A stretch of DNA of 6,793 bases from an uncultured Nitrosopumilaceae archaeon (GTDB lineage Archaea; Thermoproteota; Nitrososphaeria; Nitrososphaerales; Nitrosopumilaceae), in the NCBI GenBank assembly GCA_937875805.1, contig CALFHG010000043.1, positions 1 to 6,793 of the forward strand, read 5' to 3'. A model generated the notes under the pieces. It had not been told where the DNA came from. It saw nothing but the letters and a program-made list of their open reading frames with translations, and searched no databases. The translations under genes and the position numbers were made by a program. How positions within the stretch are numbered: position 1 is the first letter of the stretch; each line of letters begins with the position of its first letter. Below, in pieces: positions 4,351 to 6,793 of the stretch.

Positions 4351-6793
4351 TTGGTTCATGTTAAAAAAGTTGAGATCTTTGGATTCAAATCATTTGGATT
4401 TAAGAATACTGTTGTTCAGTTTGAACCCGGACTTGTTTCAATCTCTGGTCCTAATGGTTCTGGCAAAAGTAACATCTTAGATGCAATTATTTTTGCAATG
4501 GGTGAAAACAAACCAAAAGTAATGAGAGTTGATAAATTACGATCTTTAATTCATGATATTGAAGGTGCAAGACATGGGCCAAAAATGGCAAGATCAAGTG
4601 TTCACTTTGATAATACTGATAGAAAAATTCCAGTAGATTCTGATGCAGTTGAAATCACAAGAGAAATGGATGCTAGTGGAGAAAACACATACTATCTAAA
4701 TAAAAAGAAAACAAATCGAAGTCATATTCTTGATTTACTTGATATGGCAAATGCTGGTTTGGGTCAACTAAATGCTGTACAACAAGGAACTGTAACTAGA
4801 ATTTCTGAATTCACTTCAGAAGAAAAAAGAAAAACTATTGAGGATTTGATAGGCCTTTCATACTTTGATGATAAAAAAGTTGAATCAATAAAACAACTAG
4901 ATGAGGCTGATAGACGACTTGAAATTGCTCTTGCAAAAATGGGTGAAATTAAAAAGAGAATTGATGAACTTGAAGAAGAACGAAATCAAAAATTACGTCA
5001 TGATATTTTAGAACGTGAGTTAAATCGCTACAAAGCAATAGATGCCGCTAATAGGATGAGAGTAATTACTAGTAAAAAGATCTCCAAAGAGACCACTTTA
5101 CACACTTTAACTGCAGAAGTAACAAAATTTGATGAAGAAAGGGCTACGCTGAGAATAGAAATTGAATCCCTTGAAACTGAAAGATCAAAATTGATGGGGG
5201 AAGCTAATAGTTACAATCAAACAAAATCTGCATTGGATACTGAAATTGCTGCTGCTATGGAGCAATATGAAATTCACAACAGTGCCATATCTGCATCTCA
5301 AAAAAGAATTGAAAGAATTACTGGAAGAATTCCTGAACTAAAAATAGAATTAGAATCTATTGATACTGCTAGAAATAATATTGACACTCAAATTCAAAAA
5401 ATAAAAGAATCAATACAAGAAACAAACGAAAAGAAAAATAATATTGGCAAAGAACTTGAATTAGTAGATTCCCAAAGACAAAAAGTTTTAGCAGAGCAAT
5501 CAGAAGCTGCTAGTAAAAAATCTGAAATTGATGAAAAAATTAAAACACTTAATGCACAACTCAATGCTGCAAAATTAAAATTCTCTAAAATACAGCATGA
5601 AAAAGAACAATCTAAAAAAATTATTGAAACTAATTCTGCTAAACTAAACGAAACAGAATCTGCCATTGAAGAACTGAATTCTGCAAATTCTCAATTGGAA
5701 TCTTTAATAAAAAATAATGGCGCAACAATTATTGAATTAAAATCTAGAATTAAAACATATCAAACAAAAAAATCTAACATTCTTAACGATATGGATGAAT
5801 GGGCAACAATTATTGAAAAATCAGATCAACAAGCAACACGTTATGAATCAAAAATTAAAACTGTAAAGGGATTCATGCATGAGGATTATACTGTTGCAAA
5901 ATTAAATGAAGATGCAGAACGTCTTGGTATTGTAGGATTAGTATATGAAATGATTTCATGGGATAAAAAATATGAGCGTTCTGTTTTGGCAGTAAGCTCT
6001 GATTGGATTAAAGCAATTGTTGTTAAAGACTTTGCAACCTTACTTGGAATTGCCGAAGTTGCAAGAAACAAAAAACTTCCAAAACTAAAAATTATTCCAC
6101 TTGATGCCATTCCAAAATTCCAATTAACTATTCCAAAAGACCCTGGAGTATTGGGTGTCTTATCTGATAATGTAAAATGTGATCCTGCCTATTCTGCGCT
6201 CAAAACTTTCCTATTTGGAAATGTCATACTTACTGAGACTAGGGAATCTGCATACAATCTGTCTCAATCTGGTTACAAGGCAGTAACTATTGGCGGTGAG
6301 TTCTTTGAAGCCAAAGGGGGCACTGTCATAATTGATAATAACTCTAAAATCTCAAAACTCACAAAACTAATTTCTCTAAGTAGTGATATTGATGGCTTAT
6401 TCCAATCAATTAGTTTGGTCAAAAAAGTAATGCTAAACAGAAAACAAGAAATTAAAAAATTAGAAAATAACATCCAATTAAACACTGATAGACTTTCATT
6501 ATCTGAACAATCTTTGTCTTCTGCAACTGAAAATCATTCTAACTTAAAATCTAGAATCTCCTCTGCTCTTAACATGAAACAGCAATTAGCAAAGCGAGTT
6601 TCTGATTTAACTATTAGAAATAATATGATTGAATCTGAAATTAGTACTAGTGAGTCTCACATTGATTCTATTAATGATCGAATTTCTATTGTTGAACAAA
6701 ACTATGCAGGTGGGGAACAATCTCGAATTGCAAGTGAGTTACAAAGAATTAATCTTAAAAAAATAGATATTGAAAAATTACATACTGTGATTG
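4351..6793 (+). CDS. smc: Chromosome segregation ATPase SMC, partial (N-terminal ~814 aa)
   Basis: SMC dimers use ATP to compact and segregate chromosomal DNA. The N-terminal ATPase half is complete: KKVEIFGFKSFG (5-16), Walker A GPNGSGKS (33-40), and the conserved QQG of the N-terminal lobe (144-146) followed by the TSEEKRKTIEDLIGL block (155-169). A long charged, proline-poor coiled coil spans roughly 170-500. A globular hinge follows (about 505-665) with GLVYEMISWDKKYE and the glycine-rich AVTIGGEFFEAKGGTVI (644-660). The returning coiled coil then runs to the window edge, so the ABC signature and Walker B are not included. Full-length family members are about 1,150-1,200 aa. The start is TTG at 4351: the in-frame region upstream has no ATG or GTG before a TAA at 4312, and the next residues (VHVKKVEI) match the family N-terminus. 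The hinge separates it from Rad50, which has a zinc hook. Confidence 0.95.
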   Translation, partial: MVHVKKVEIFGFKSFGFKNTVVQFEPGLVSISGPNGSGKSNILDAIIFAMGENKPKVMRVDKLRSLIHDIEGARHGPKMARSSVHFDNTDRKIPVDSDAVEITREMDASGENTYYLNKKKTNRSHILDLLDMANAGLGQLNAVQQGTVTRISEFTSEEKRKTIEDLIGLSYFDDKKVESIKQLDEADRRLEIALAKMGEIKKRIDELEEERNQKLRHDILERELNRYKAIDAANRMRVITSKKISKETTLHTLTAEVTKFDEERATLRIEIESLETERSKLMGEANSYNQTKSALDTEIAAAMEQYEIHNSAISASQKRIERITGRIPELKIELESIDTARNNIDTQIQKIKESIQETNEKKNNIGKELELVDSQRQKVLAEQSEAASKKSEIDEKIKTLNAQLNAAKLKFSKIQHEKEQSKKIIETNSAKLNETESAIEELNSANSQLESLIKNNGATIIELKSRIKTYQTKKSNILNDMDEWATIIEKSDQQATRYESKIKTVKGFMHEDYTVAKLNEDAERLGIVGLVYEMISWDKKYERSVLAVSSDWIKAIVVKDFATLLGIAEVARNKKLPKLKIIPLDAIPKFQLTIPKDPGVLGVLSDNVKCDPAYSALKTFLFGNVILTETRESAYNLSQSGYKAVTIGGEFFEAKGGTVIIDNNSKISKLTKLISLSSDIDGLFQSISLVKKVMLNRKQEIKKLENNIQLNTDRLSLSEQSLSSATENHSNLKSRISSALNMKQQLAKRVSDLTIRNNMIESEISTSESHIDSINDRISIVEQNYAGGEQSRIASELQRINLKKIDIEKLHTVI

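Noticed and set aside
5050..5870. Repetitive-looking A-rich, Lys/Glu-rich stretch that might be a repeat or low-complexity insertion
   Set aside because: It stays in one open frame and has the composition expected of the SMC coiled coil; no tandem unit is visible.
5394..6485. Minus-strand ORFs of 70-90 aa opposite SMC (5394-5666, 5886-6110, 6273-6485), rich in Ser, Phe and Leu
   Set aside because: The apparent hydrophobic proteins arise from the complement of a Lys/Glu/Asn/Ser-rich coding sequence, not from real membrane genes.
1..6793. CRISPR array, mobile element, defence island or tRNA
   Set aside because: There are no regularly spaced direct repeats, transposase or integrase motifs, terminal repeats, or cloverleaf-like sequences, and all long frames are housekeeping families.

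Overview
The window looks like ordinary housekeeping chromosome from a low-GC archaeon. The best fit is a Nitrosopumilus-type ammonia oxidiser (Thaumarchaeota/Nitrososphaeria). The reasons are: a deoxyhypusine synthase (found only in archaea and eukaryotes), a PAC2-type proteasome assembly chaperone, a short (364 aa) archaeal-type inositol-phosphate synthase, strongly A/T-biased codon use, and TATA-like boxes about 27-28 bp upstream of several start codons, as expected for leaderless archaeal mRNAs. The genus-level guess rests on recalled similarity of the protein sequences, not on a search.

Layout. Positions 1-2228 carry three minus-strand genes, read from right to left: deoxyhypusine synthase (2228-1287), a PAC2 chaperone homologue (1243-530) and a LysE/RhtB-type membrane exporter (482 to beyond the left edge). 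Gaps are only 43 and 47 bp, so they could form one transcript, although each gap also holds a possible internal promoter. A 107-bp divergent region with back-to-back promoters separates them from the plus-strand inositol-3-phosphate synthase (2336-3430). That gene meets a minus-strand nitrilase-superfamily amidohydrolase (4168-3431) tail to tail with no base between the two stop codons. After a 182-bp divergent spacer comes the plus-strand SMC chromosome-segregation ATPase (4351 to beyond the right edge). It uses a TTG start. About 814 residues are present: the N-terminal Walker A half-domain, the first coiled coil, the hinge and the start of the returning coil.

The genes have no single shared pathway. 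Deoxyhypusine synthase modifies translation factor aIF5A. The PAC2 protein probably assists or activates the 20S proteasome, and it ends in a possible proteasome-docking HbYX tail (Met-Tyr-Arg). Inositol-3-phosphate synthase supplies inositol lipid head groups. SMC compacts and segregates the chromosome. I found no tRNA, rRNA, CRISPR array, insertion sequence or phage gene. No gap without a gene exceeds 182 bp. I did not find a new multi-gene system; the points most worth checking are the HbYX tail, the zero-spacing convergent gene pair, and the small palindromes at the PAC2 and nitrilase promoters.
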